Source of the DNA: Chitinophagales bacterium | GTDB taxonomy: Bacteria; Bacteroidota; Bacteroidia; Chitinophagales; Chitinophagaceae | Length of the DNA: 10,226 bases | Assembly: GCA_025355935.1 (NCBI GenBank) | Contig: JANXYS010000005.1 | Location: forward strand, 1-10,226 | Direction: 5' to 3' | In this document: positions 1-6,931 of the stretch, in pieces | How positions within the stretch are numbered: position 1 is the first letter of the stretch | Layout of the letters: the number at the start of each line of letters is the position of its first letter | The notes under the pieces: generated by a model | Databases searched by the model: none | Told to the model about the DNA's origin: nothing | The model's input: only the letters and a program-made list of their open reading frames with translations | Translations under genes and position numbers: made by a program

Positions 1-120
1 TATTGTGTTCACGAAGCAGAAAGTGAAGATGTTATCAGGGAGCATTCCAGTTGTGCAAGTTTTCCCGCAAATAAGATTGAAGAGGTGAAAGTAATAATCA
101 GTCCTGCGACAGCAGATTAG
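1..120 (+). CDS. DUF4242-type (SCO4226-like) protein, C-terminal fragment
   Basis: The window opens inside a reading frame (frame 1) that runs 39 codons to a TAG at 118-120. It contains a Y-C-V-H-E-A segment, then V-I-R-E-H, F-P-A-N-K-I, and a final V-I-I-S-P-A-T-A-D. This order (FCxYEAP, EAVREH, GFPAD, V..VIDPTTA) is what I know from the C-terminal half of small DUF4242 proteins, the family that includes the nickel-binding SCO4226 protein. The ferredoxin-like members are about 80-95 residues long, so roughly half the gene lies left of the window. The physiological role is unknown. It is followed by a transposase remnant, so no operon partner is visible. The family call is from memory of the motif pattern and the fragment is short. 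Confidence 0.6.
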   Translation, partial: YCVHEAESEDVIREHSSCASFPANKIEEVKVIISPATAD

Positions 121-285
121 AACAAATTGTGTAATCGCTAATGTTATTTACCGCTTTTTGGTGCAGGATGATTGGTCTTTAGAAGAGAGTTCTTTTTGCC
201 CTTGCCGGTGTTCCTAAAAAGCCTTCAACCCGCTTAAAGCCACTCGCCGCCGTTGATTGTGTGTTTCGTGCGGATAGTTCAGGAA
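121..285. other. Spacer without recognisable gene
   Basis: No reading frame here resembles a known protein. It lies between the DUF4242 stop and the first recognisable codons of the RAYT remnant, so it may be decayed transposase N-terminus, but I see no HUH (His-x-His) metal motif that would prove this. Confidence 0.4.
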
Positions 286-629
286 GGTTACGAAATAGAT
301 GCTGTTCAAAAAACTTTCTAAAGTTTGTTTCACAGACAATTAAAAGTGATTTACAGAAAAAACATCTGGCGGTTTTGGAAAGTTTTATTTGTAGATGCCA
401 AAGACAGAAAGTACCGGTTCTGGGAACGTAATCCATTAAGCGTAGACTTATGGACCATAGAAGTGTTTATACTCTTAAGGAACCCTTGGGGCAAAAGATG
501 GGATACATTAACCATAACCCTGAAGCAGCAGGATTATGTGTTAGCCCGGAAGAGTATGAATATTCTTCAGCCGGGTTTTATAAAAGCGGAGAGGATAAGT
601 TCGGTTTTCTAACGCATTGGATGCAATAA
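286..629 (+). pseudogene. RAYT / Y1 (Transposase_17, IS200-like) transposase remnant, C-terminal part
   Basis: Three frame segments together rebuild the C-terminal third of a Bacteroidota REP-associated tyrosine transposase. Segment 1 (frame 3, about 309-380) reads N-F-L-K-F-V-S-Q-T-I-K-S-D-L-Q-K-K-H. Segment 2 (frame 1, about 391-471) reads D-A-K-D-R-K-Y-R-F-W-E-R-N-P-L-S-V-D-L. Segment 3 (frame 3, 492-629) reads Q-K-M-G-Y-I-N-H-N-P-E-A-A-G-L, then E-Y-S-S-A-G-F-Y and F-G-F-L-T-H-W-M-Q, ending in TAA. The frame changes by +1 near 381-393. It changes back through about 20 extra bases at 472-491, which sit between the expected V-F-I and Q-K-M residues. The HUH and catalytic Tyr region is missing or unrecognisable. 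The family handles single-stranded hairpin (REP) DNA. This copy cannot be functional. The assignment rests on motif recall, but the W-E-R-N-P and I-x-x-N-P-x-x-A-G-L strings are very characteristic. Confidence 0.75.
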
Positions 630-653
630 AATAAATTGTTACTATGGCCTGAA

Positions 654-705
654 CTGATGTTGGTGATAGCCTTCCGCAAACCATCAGCACGAGCACCAAC
701 ATCAG
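654..705. repeat. 12-bp inverted repeat behind RAYT remnant, possible REP-like hairpin
   Basis: CTGATGTTGGTG (654-665) is exactly repeated in inverse orientation as CACCAACATCAG (694-705), around a 28-nt loop that itself contains partly self-complementary DNA. It begins 25 bases after the RAYT stop codon. RAYT genes are known to be flanked by the REP hairpins they act on, so this may be the cognate hairpin. That link is inference, because one copy does not show that it is repetitive. Confidence 0.5.
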
Positions 706-708
706 CGG

Positions 709-746
709 AAAAAGATTGATGCTTTATATAATTCATCAATCTTTTT
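709..746. terminator. Hairpin terminator (13-bp stem, poly-T)
   Basis: AAAAAGATTGATG (709-721) and CATCAATCTTTTT (734-746) form a perfect 13-bp stem with a 12-nt loop. The right arm ends in five T residues and the left arm starts with five A residues, so it can act as a Rho-independent terminator in both directions. It probably served the RAYT gene on the plus strand. Confidence 0.65.
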
Positions 747-792
747 ATGTATCGTTTTACGATAAATTTTGATTGTAATTTTTATTTCATTA

Positions 793-850
793 AAATCAAA
801 AAAAGAGATTGTTGTAAAATGAATTTTACAACAATCTCTTTTTTTGATTT
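793..850. terminator. Perfect 28-bp inverted-repeat bidirectional terminator
   Basis: Bases 793-820 are the exact reverse complement of 823-850, with only two bases between the arms. The stem carries a seven-base A/T run on each side (798-804 and 839-845). It begins 43 bases beyond the stop codon of the minus-strand haloperoxidase gene, where its terminator is expected. On either strand it gives a stem followed by a U-run. An 18-bp palindrome (864-881) lies between it and that gene. Confidence 0.75.
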
Positions 851-863
851 ATCCTCATCATCT

Positions 864-881
864 AAAATGGAATTCCATTTT
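864..881. repeat. 18-bp perfect palindrome
   Basis: AAAATGGAATTCCATTTT is a perfect palindrome in the 3' untranslated region of the minus-strand gene, 12 bases past its stop codon. It may contribute to the mRNA 3' end together with the 793-850 hairpin. Its function is unknown. Confidence 0.4.
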
Positions 882-892
882 TCCGAAAATAT

Positions 893-2269
893 TTACTCTT
901 TCAAAAACTTCAGCTTGCTTATAATATTCTGCGCCACTTTTCTTCCCTGCTCAAGGCCAGTATTAATGGATGGCTGATAATGGATACCCGCATATAATCT
1001 TGAATTGCCTGCATCCACGCCAAATGCATTGAAGGAACCAAAAGACCTGGGCGCAAAACCCAAATAATCATAGGTGTGGTCGGTAAAACTATGACTGTCA
1101 CCAAAAAGATTACTAAATACAGCAGCTGTGGCAGCTGATAAAACCGCGTGGGCAGCAGAATATTCCGGGTGTGCAGGGGTAGCTAAAAGAGGCGACCATG
1201 TTGTGTGACCTAATACAGTCCTGATGTAAGTAACAGGGCGAATTAAACTATAATGATACTTGGTTTGCCAGTCACTTATAGCAGCGTCATAGACAGTAAT
1301 ACCACCCAATGCATAACCAACAGCAGCTTTATCGAGCGTGGGCTTATCATTTTCCAATACCTGTTTCAAAATGCTAACATAATGACCAGGCGTGGTAACT
1401 CCCGGTATATCTCTCCAATACAAAGCCTGCGCCCTTTGTTCAGGCGTAAGCGTTTGTGAAGCGTCATACACTTGTTGCACCATCTTGTAAAAATCTGATG
1501 CGGGGTCTTCTGAATAAGTAGTTGGAGCACCCGGCTGCGTGTTATCACCACTACCGGCAACAATTGTACGAAGATTACCCCAGTACGGTGTGCTGGCGGC
1601 GGCAAAAGCCGGCGGAGTAGGAACCCACAAGCCCGGTCCTGCCGGTGGTGTATAAGCATCACTGGCATGCAGAGTACCATCTGTTTGGGCCCACTCAAAA
1701 ACTTTTTGTGCCACTGCTCTTCCAAAGTCAACGGAACGATTGATGGTTGCCGCATCTGCTTCACCCTGGTATTGTGTGTTCAACGCATTTTCTAATGAAT
1801 CAATAGCAGTTTTGTTAGCATCGCTTGTGGTGGGGAACACGTTTTTATTGATATACGCTAATGCAGCATTGGCAGAACTTGACCAATGATATGCCAGACC
1901 AGGGGCGGTTTGAGGGAGGCCGGACAAACCGTTTAATTGTCCCTGAAGTGACTGATAAGCCGGCATCCCATGTACAACTGCTTCATACAAAACAATACCA
2001 CTATAGGCATAAGGACGGGCAAATGCTACATTAGGTATGCCGGTAGCTGTCCTCATTAAGCGCAATTGCATGTTCATCCACTTGATCGCCACGTCCGACG
2101 TATAAGTATTGGTTTGTATTAAATGTCCATGCACATTATCAGCCACTGTTTGTAACTGAACGGGCTGGTTATTGTTTTTTAAATCCTTTTGACAGGCTGT
2201 TAAGAAAAAAATACTTATGCCTGTTACCAGTATCGGGTAACAGGCAAATCGTTTAATTTTTTGTTTCAT
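893..2269 (-). CDS. Vanadium-dependent haloperoxidase / PAP2-superfamily lipoprotein
   Basis: This 458-residue protein belongs to the superfamily of vanadium haloperoxidases and type-2 phosphatidic acid phosphatases, which bind vanadate or phosphate in a shared helical pocket. The N-terminus is a lipoprotein signal peptide: positive residues 2-7, a hydrophobic stretch 11-25, and lipobox L-T-A-C with Cys26. The mature start C-Q-K-D resembles the Bacteroidota lipoprotein surface-export signal, so the protein is probably on the cell surface. C-terminal motifs in order: K337-x6-R344-P345; then H-P-E-Y-S-A-A-H (367-374) at the P-S-G-H position; then S423-R424-x5-H430. H374 and H430 are present. 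The Ser and Gly of PSGH are both Ala, and the Asp after the last His is Ser434. Haloperoxidase, phosphatase or unknown chemistry all remain possible. The ATG has no clear Shine-Dalgarno, as is usual in this phylum. The gene is monocistronic, with a strong terminator at 793-850. Confidence 0.85.
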   Translation of the reverse strand: MKQKIKRFACYPILVTGISIFFLTACQKDLKNNNQPVQLQTVADNVHGHLIQTNTYTSDVAIKWMNMQLRLMRTATGIPNVAFARPYAYSGIVLYEAVVHGMPAYQSLQGQLNGLSGLPQTAPGLAYHWSSSANAALAYINKNVFPTTSDANKTAIDSLENALNTQYQGEADAATINRSVDFGRAVAQKVFEWAQTDGTLHASDAYTPPAGPGLWVPTPPAFAAASTPYWGNLRTIVAGSGDNTQPGAPTTYSEDPASDFYKMVQQVYDASQTLTPEQRAQALYWRDIPGVTTPGHYVSILKQVLENDKPTLDKAAVGYALGGITVYDAAISDWQTKYHYSLIRPVTYIRTVLGHTTWSPLLATPAHPEYSAAHAVLSAATAAVFSNLFGDSHSFTDHTYDYLGFAPRSFGSFNAFGVDAGNSRLYAGIHYQPSINTGLEQGRKVAQNIISKLKFLKE

Positions 2270-2321
2270 GATTGTTGAGTTTATTTAATAAAAGAAAATT
2301 GAAATCTGGTTCAATTGATGT

Positions 2322-2329
2322 CAAATTTA
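2322..2329 (-). promoter_or_regulatory. Possible -7 box for the haloperoxidase gene
   Basis: On the minus strand this reads TAAATTTG, a full match to the Bacteroidota -7 consensus TAnnTTTG, about 52 bases before the start codon. I do not find a TTTG -33 element at the usual distance, so this is a weak candidate. Confidence 0.25.
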
Positions 2330-2477
2330 CTTTCTGTAATTAGCTGATTTATTTTATTTCGTTCAATCACATTAATCAAATGGTAATAAACTGAAACAGA
2401 AGTGTAAATACCGTTTACCGTCGGTGAAATGCATGTACCTTTTCAATCAATAGATTGGTCTATTTTATTATAGAAGT

Positions 2478-2510
2478 TTTGTTTTTTAGCAACCAAATAG
2501 TATATCTTTA
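2478..2510 (+). promoter_or_regulatory. Bacteroidota-type promoter of the LytS/LytTR operon
   Basis: TTTG at 2478-2481 is followed after 21 bases by TATCTTTA at 2503-2510, which matches seven of eight positions of the -7 consensus TAnnTTTG. Transcription would start near 2515-2518, giving a leader of about 10-13 bases before the GTG at 2528. The spacing fits the phylum's sigma-ABfr promoters. Confidence 0.45.
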
Positions 2511-2527
2511 TACAAGAAACTAATTAT

Positions 2528-3655
2528 GTGAGAACTTATGATTTCATATTTTCCAAACGGTTATCACACCGCCTTTCGAGGCATATTATTTTTTGGCTTG
2601 TATTTTTAATTTATTTCTATTCGGTTAATTTTCTTCCAACTAAGCCTGAAGATTTAAGCGATCCTAAAAGTTACATTAACGCCTTTCAATTGATGATATA
2701 CATTCTTGTAAGCGTTATTTCAGTTTATACAGCTATTTATTTCTTATTGCCCGGTTATATTTTAAGAGAAAAATATTTCAGCCTGTTTTTAATACTAACC
2801 GGCCTTTCAATATTTTATTTTTCATTAGCATGGCTGCTTATGATGCTGCTTGCAGATATTACTACCAATGTTCCTTTCAATCAATTGCCTGTAAGTATCA
2901 AATGGTTTCAGCCAATACGTTATGGAATAGGACTTCCGCTTACATCTGCTGTATTTGTAACCATTATCAAACTATTGAAACACTGGCATCTGGAACAAAA
3001 AGAAAATGAATTGCTGCAACGTCAAAAAATCAATACTGAACTTCTGTTATTGAAGACACAATTTCAACCCAATTTTTTGTATGATGCCCTGCAGCATATT
3101 TTTTACCTTATTCATAAACATTCTCCCCAATCACCGGACTCAGTTTTAAAATTATCGGACCTGCTTAGTTATATTTTATATGAAAATGAAAAAGACTACG
3201 TTCCGCTGGAAAAAGAAATACAAATAATAAAAACGTATCTCAGCCTTAAAAAAATATTTTATCCTGACAGGCTTTGGGTACAACTTAAAGAACAGGGCGA
3301 AACAACCGGTATGAACATCGCTCCTTTATTATTAGTCTCGCTGGTTGAGAGTTGCCTGGAAAATTTTCTACATACACCTGTACGGCAGCTTAATCTAAGC
3401 CTCGATATAAAAACAGAAAATGGTGAGCTGTATTTCCTGATGGAATGTAAAAATAATTTCGAAAATGAACTGGCTGAAAGGACCGATGATGATAAATGGA
3501 TACAATCACTAAAGAGAATTGAAATGTTATATCCGGGCAAACACAGTTTTGATGTGTATTCAGAAAATGGAACCACTAATTTATTATTAGTTCTTGAAGG
3601 GGTTGAAAATTCAACTTTTATTGTTAAAGAAAAAGAAGAATTTGTTTTATCATGA
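2528..3655 (+). CDS. LytS-like sensor protein with degenerate kinase motifs (predicted pseudokinase)
   Basis: This 375-residue membrane protein has the layout of LytS/YehU-family histidine kinases: hydrophobic segments near 18-35, 53-75, 83-108 and 132-149, a charged linker 150-175, then the His_kinase and ATPase regions. The catalytic residues are lost. The H-box reads Q180-P-N182-F-L-Y-D where active members have H-P-H-F-L-F-N, so the phosphoacceptor His is Asn. The N-box is V273-E-S275-C-L-E-N instead of V-E-N-x-F-K-H-G. The G-box (G-L-x-N) is replaced by W-I-Q-S near 324-327. Start: GTG at 2528 is preferred because the ATG at 2526 runs directly into TGA, and from GTG the N-terminus (Y-D-F-I-F-S, S-R-H-I-I-F-W) aligns with the next protein (H-E-F-I-F-S, S-R-H-V-L-F-W). 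The frame is intact over its whole length, which argues against simple decay. It overlaps the active kinase by four bases. A role as heterodimer partner or allosteric regulator is inference. Confidence 0.85.
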   Translation: MRTYDFIFSKRLSHRLSRHIIFWLVFLIYFYSVNFLPTKPEDLSDPKSYINAFQLMIYILVSVISVYTAIYFLLPGYILREKYFSLFLILTGLSIFYFSLAWLLMMLLADITTNVPFNQLPVSIKWFQPIRYGIGLPLTSAVFVTIIKLLKHWHLEQKENELLQRQKINTELLLLKTQFQPNFLYDALQHIFYLIHKHSPQSPDSVLKLSDLLSYILYENEKDYVPLEKEIQIIKTYLSLKKIFYPDRLWVQLKEQGETTGMNIAPLLLVSLVESCLENFLHTPVRQLNLSLDIKTENGELYFLMECKNNFENELAERTDDDKWIQSLKRIEMLYPGKHSFDVYSENGTTNLLLVLEGVENSTFIVKEKEEFVLS

Positions 3656-4845
3656 CCATGCATGAGTTTATATTCTCCAATAAACGCCGCACAAAAATTA
3701 GCCGGCATGTACTCTTTTGGACCGGATGGTTCCTGTATATGATATGCACACAAGTAAGAAACGCAAGTCCGGAGGATATCGGGATGAAAAATTTTATTGT
3801 GTATCAGTTTGCCACGTCACTTAACCGGCTTATTCTACAGATTATTTTTTGTTATATCGTTGTGTATCTTCTTGTGCCGCGATTTTTGCAAAAAAAAAAA
3901 TATAGCCAGTTTACTGTCCTGTTCGTATTGTTTCTTTTTTTCTATATACAGTTTACTTACTTTGTATTTACGTATGTATGGTATAATAGTTATGTATGGA
4001 TATCTAAGGCTTTACCCTTTGCTTGTGAGCCAAATGTTGTAAAGCCACTGTCAATGTTTCTCAACAAATATTATAGCTTTTACAGCAACCTTCATTTTAC
4101 AGGGCCGCTGGTCTCAAGTGGAATTATATTATCAGTTAAATATTACAAAAACTGGTATATAAAACAAAGGGAAAATGAAATGCTGATAAATGAAAATGCA
4201 CAAGCCGAACTTCAATTATTAAAAGCACAGGTGCATCCTCATTTTTTATTCAATACCCTTAATAATATTTATGCACTTACACTCGATGATTCGCCAAAAG
4301 CTGCTGAAACCGTAAAAAAATTATCTGGAATGCTTCTTTATATGATAAATGAAGGTGCACAATCTTTTGTGCCAATAGGCAAAGAAATAAAGATGCTGCT
4401 TGATTATATAGGCCTTGAAAAAATACGATATGGAGAAAGGCTCGAGATGATAGTAGACATACATCATAGCCAGAATGATAATAGATTTATTGCTCCGTTG
4501 TTAATGATTCCATTTGTTGAAAATTGTTTTAAACATGGCGCAAGTAAAATGATAGAAACCGCGAGGATTGAATTGTTTATTGAAACAGGAAATGAATGGC
4601 TTGAATTTAAGGTCAGTAACAGTCAGCCTGCTATTCATGAAAAAGAAGATGAAAGAAAAAAAATCGGTTTAATGAATGTAAAAAAAAGATTACAGCTTCT
4701 CTACCCCGGTAAACATCAACTCGATATTCAATCTATCAAAGATCTATTTACAATCAACATGAAAATAAAATTAGAAAGGCAAAACCCTATTACAGAACAA
4801 GCTGTGTTTTCGCCATCTCTTCAACCAAAACTAACACATGTCTAA
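3652..4845 (+). CDS. LytS-family sensor histidine kinase (His_kinase domain)
   Basis: This 397-residue inner-membrane kinase should autophosphorylate and pass phosphate to the LytTR regulator encoded next. Four hydrophobic segments (about 18-33, 60-78, 86-112, 148-165) precede a linker. The H-box follows with Q193-V-H-P-H197-F-L-F-N201, where H197 is the likely phosphoacceptor. The ATP-binding N-box is V-E290-N291-C-F-K-H-G296, and the G-box is I-G339-L-M-N342. All are typical of the LytS/YehU group. No separate sensory domain is visible, so the signal is probably sensed by the membrane part. The ATG (3652) lies in an ATGA overlap with the preceding stop, implying translational coupling; ATG at 3658 is an alternative start two codons later. 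The C-terminal tail (about 374-397) is not part of the kinase fold. The gene overlaps the regulator gene by eight bases. Confidence 0.93.
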   Translation: MTMHEFIFSNKRRTKISRHVLFWTGWFLYMICTQVRNASPEDIGMKNFIVYQFATSLNRLILQIIFCYIVVYLLVPRFLQKKKYSQFTVLFVLFLFFYIQFTYFVFTYVWYNSYVWISKALPFACEPNVVKPLSMFLNKYYSFYSNLHFTGPLVSSGIILSVKYYKNWYIKQRENEMLINENAQAELQLLKAQVHPHFLFNTLNNIYALTLDDSPKAAETVKKLSGMLLYMINEGAQSFVPIGKEIKMLLDYIGLEKIRYGERLEMIVDIHHSQNDNRFIAPLLMIPFVENCFKHGASKMIETARIELFIETGNEWLEFKVSNSQPAIHEKEDERKKIGLMNVKKRLQLLYPGKHQLDIQSIKDLFTINMKIKLERQNPITEQAVFSPSLQPKLTHV

Positions 4846-5611
4846 TAAAAAAATAATATGCCTCGCTGTTGATGATGAGCCATTGGCATTATCAGTTTTA
4901 AAAAAATATATCGGGTCAGTAGAGTGTCTTGAACTCGCTGGAAGTTGCGCCAATGCCGTGCAGGCATTACAAATGCTGCAACAAAATCATATCGACCTTA
5001 TATTTCTTGATATACAAATGCCGCAGATTATGGGTACTGATTTCATTCGAACTTTAAAAAAATCTCCCAAAGTAATTTTCACTACGGCTTATAGAAAGTA
5101 TGCTATTGAAGGATTTGAACTGGATGCTGTTGATTACTTATTGAAACCTATTTCTTTTGAACGTTTCCTGAAAGCTGTAAATAAAGTTTTGCAAACGGAT
5201 ATCAACGCACTTGATTCTGTTTACCAGACAACCGATCTGATTTCGGAGTCATCAAATTCATGCTTATATGTAAGAGCTAACCGTAAAATGATAAAGGTAC
5301 TTTTGAATGATATTCTTTACATAGAAGGATTGAGCGACTATGTAAAAATTATTACCAAAGCAAAAACGATCGTAACAAAACAACTGATTTCAGCTCTTGA
5401 AGAAACATTACCGAAAGATAATTTCATACGAATTCACCGGTCATTCATAATCGCTATCAATAAAATTGATGCTTACGATGCGGATAGTATTCAGATTGAA
5501 AACAAAGAATTACCTATCAGCAGGCTCTTCAAACAAAATGTAAACAAGCATTTGAGTATATCTTCTTTATCACTTTCAAATGGCAACAAGGGTGTAAAAA
5601 AAGAAATATGA
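4838..5611 (+). CDS. LytTR-family response regulator
   Basis: This 257-residue protein has an N-terminal receiver domain (about 5-118) and a C-terminal LytTR DNA-binding domain (about 141-240). Receiver residues are present: acidic D12-D13, phosphoacceptor D58 in L-I-F-L-D-I-Q-M-P, T82-T83, and K103 in L-L-K-P. The LytTR part shows L-Y-V-R-A-N-R-K, I-L-Y-I-E-G-L-S-D-Y-V-K-I and I-R-I-H-R-S-F-I, all standard for the family. It is the expected output of the kinase just upstream: phosphorylation would alter binding to paired short repeats at target promoters. The target is not evident from the window. The divergent haloperoxidase promoter is the nearest candidate, but only one weak half-site-like sequence is visible near 2410-2418. 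The start ATG lies eight bases inside the kinase gene, so the three genes are one operon. No clear terminator follows. Confidence 0.95.
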   Translation: MSNKKIICLAVDDEPLALSVLKKYIGSVECLELAGSCANAVQALQMLQQNHIDLIFLDIQMPQIMGTDFIRTLKKSPKVIFTTAYRKYAIEGFELDAVDYLLKPISFERFLKAVNKVLQTDINALDSVYQTTDLISESSNSCLYVRANRKMIKVLLNDILYIEGLSDYVKIITKAKTIVTKQLISALEETLPKDNFIRIHRSFIIAINKIDAYDADSIQIENKELPISRLFKQNVNKHLSISSLSLSNGNKGVKKEI

Positions 5612-5706
5612 CATTTGATGAGCTTAAACCCTTTTGAAGTTTTTAGTTCACCAAAGGAATAAATGGCGACTAACTAAGAAAAAAATATTTTTGCAGGTGT
5701 TTGTCC

Positions 5707-5869
5707 CCAACTAGTCTTCGTTTGTAACGAGGACTAAATAACTAAATCATTAGTATCTTTCTAATATGAGTAGAGACAAATATTTAATCAGTGATAAATC
5801 AGGTTGTTATTTTGTTACATTTACAGTAATACTTAGAGACAGTCCGCGTTGCAAACGACGACTAGTTGG
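5707..5869. repeat. 163-bp BIME/MITE-like element with inverted hairpin arms
   Basis: The arms 5707-5735 and 5841-5869 are inverted copies of each other, matching at 26 of 29 bases (core CCAACTAGTC...TCGTTTG). Each arm is also nearly self-complementary: AGTCTTCGTT/AACGAGGACT on the left and AGTCCGCGTT/AACGACGACT on the right, each around a three-base centre. Paired inverted hairpins separated by about 100 bases of AT-rich DNA resemble a BIME (two REPs in inverse orientation) or a non-autonomous element moved by a RAYT/Y1 enzyme. The core has no gene. No target duplication is visible. The arm sequence differs from the 654-705 repeat near the RAYT remnant, so a different RAYT would be responsible. 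Confidence 0.55.
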
Positions 5870-6143
5870 CGGTTTAACGATGATGCGAAAGATTTTTACT
5901 ATTTAAATACAGTAATTATTTCCCCCGGTTAATAAAGATTATTCTGATATGAAATTCTTTAAAGAAGCCTATACGTTCAGTTATTTAAAAGACTTAGTCA
6001 GGAGGAAATAACTTTCGTTCACCCTTTGCCGTTATCGTCCAGCCTTGTGCGTTAGCCATACCCGGGAATCCTTTCCTGAAAATATTTTTCAAGTATTGCT
6101 GCAATCAATAACTTTAAAGTGAAAATCAAATGCACTCACGCGT
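5870..6143. other. Intergenic region, no confident gene
   Basis: Together with 5612-5706 and the repeat element, this makes a 530-base gap. The only notable frame is a 20-codon ORF (5949-6011, M-K-F-F-K-E-A-Y-T...V-R-R-K) without an upstream ribosome binding site or known homologue. An AGGAGG at 6000-6005 has no start codon at a useful distance. A candidate -7 element TAACTTTA (6109-6116) with T-rich DNA about 19 bases upstream could promote the gene at 6144. Confidence 0.4.
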
Positions 6144-6931
6144 ATGAAAATATTTGCAGGCACTACTATTGTTGCTGTATGGTTATACAGTTTTATGCTG
6201 AGTCGAAAAGAAGCAGACCATGGCGTTATTAACGTGGCGGCACGCCAGGCATTTTTACAAAAAGTGCAAGCCTATAGAATGGGGTGCAGCCCTGATCTTA
6301 ACTTTTTCAATCCCGCAGATTCTGCCAATGATATACCGCTGTTGCCGGGCTGGGGCAACTACCGCATGCCTTTAACCGTAAGCAGCGACAGCGCGAAAAT
6401 TTATTTTAAGCAGGGTATTAATATGTATTATGGCTTCCATATTATTGAAGCGCTGGCTTCGTTTAGCAAGGTAACAAAATTTGACAGCGGCTCTGCCATG
6501 GGCTATTGGGGCATGGCGCTGTCTTATGGACCCAACATTAATGATTATGGCTACAGCGCATCGCCCGAGGCCCTGGTTGCCATGCACAAAGCAAAAGAAC
6601 TAGGCAGCCATTGCACTGCCGTAGAAAAGGGATTAATTGCCGCCATGCAAGTGCGCTACACGGCAGATACGACGCAAACCCGCGAGCACCTGAACTAGCT
6701 ATATGCAGATGAAATGAAGCAGGTGTATACTGCCTTTCATGCAAGTGCAGATGCAGCTACTTTGTATGTGGATGCGCTGATGGTGAAGCATCCCTGGGCC
6801 TTGTACAATAAAAATTATCAGCCAAAATCATGGACACCGGAAATAGTACTTACACTGGAAAGTACCCTGAAAAAATTTCCAGATCATCCCGGTGCCGCCC
6901 ATTATTATATACACGCCATGGAACCATCGTC
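6144..6931 (+). pseudogene. TPR-like (tetratricopeptide) protein, broken by nonsense codon and truncated
   Basis: An ATG at 6144 opens a frame with a hydrophobic N-terminus (residues 1-19, signal or anchor). A TPR-like solenoid follows: G-I-N-M-Y-Y-G-F-H-I-I-E-A-L-A-S-F and A-M-G-Y-W-G-M-A-L-S-Y-G-P-N-I-N, then A-M-H-K-A-K-E-L. This pattern is known from Bacteroidota TPR proteins of roughly 500-600 residues. Residue 185 is a TAG stop (6696-6698), but the same frame continues in family style with L-Y-A-D-E-M-K-Q-V-Y-T-A-F, H-P-G-A-A-H-Y-Y-I-H-A-M-E-P-S to about 6931. It then ends abruptly at a foreign junction, with TAA at 6936. A single CAG-to-TAG or GAG-to-TAG change would explain the nonsense codon. 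The C-terminal half is absent. Function of the intact family is not established; solenoids of this kind usually mediate protein contacts. Confidence 0.75.

Noticed and set aside
179..436. Minus-strand 85-codon ORF opposite the RAYT remnant
   Set aside because: It lies antisense to recognisable transposase sequence, and its translation resembles no family.
2406..2425. LytTR-like half-site (ACCGTTTAC at 2410-2418, with a second CCGT seven bases on) between the divergent genes
   Set aside because: LytTR sites normally come as two repeats about 21-22 bases apart. I see no second copy at that distance on either side, so this is not supported as an operator.
5624..5660. Possible terminator after the LytTR gene (CCTTTTG...CCAAAGG)
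   Set aside because: The stem has a mismatch and a long loop, and no T-run follows the right arm.
5949..6011. 20-codon ORF M-K-F-F-K-E-A-Y-T...V-R-R-K
   Set aside because: It is too short to judge, has no ribosome binding site or promoter in front, and no known family. Chance ORFs of this size are common.
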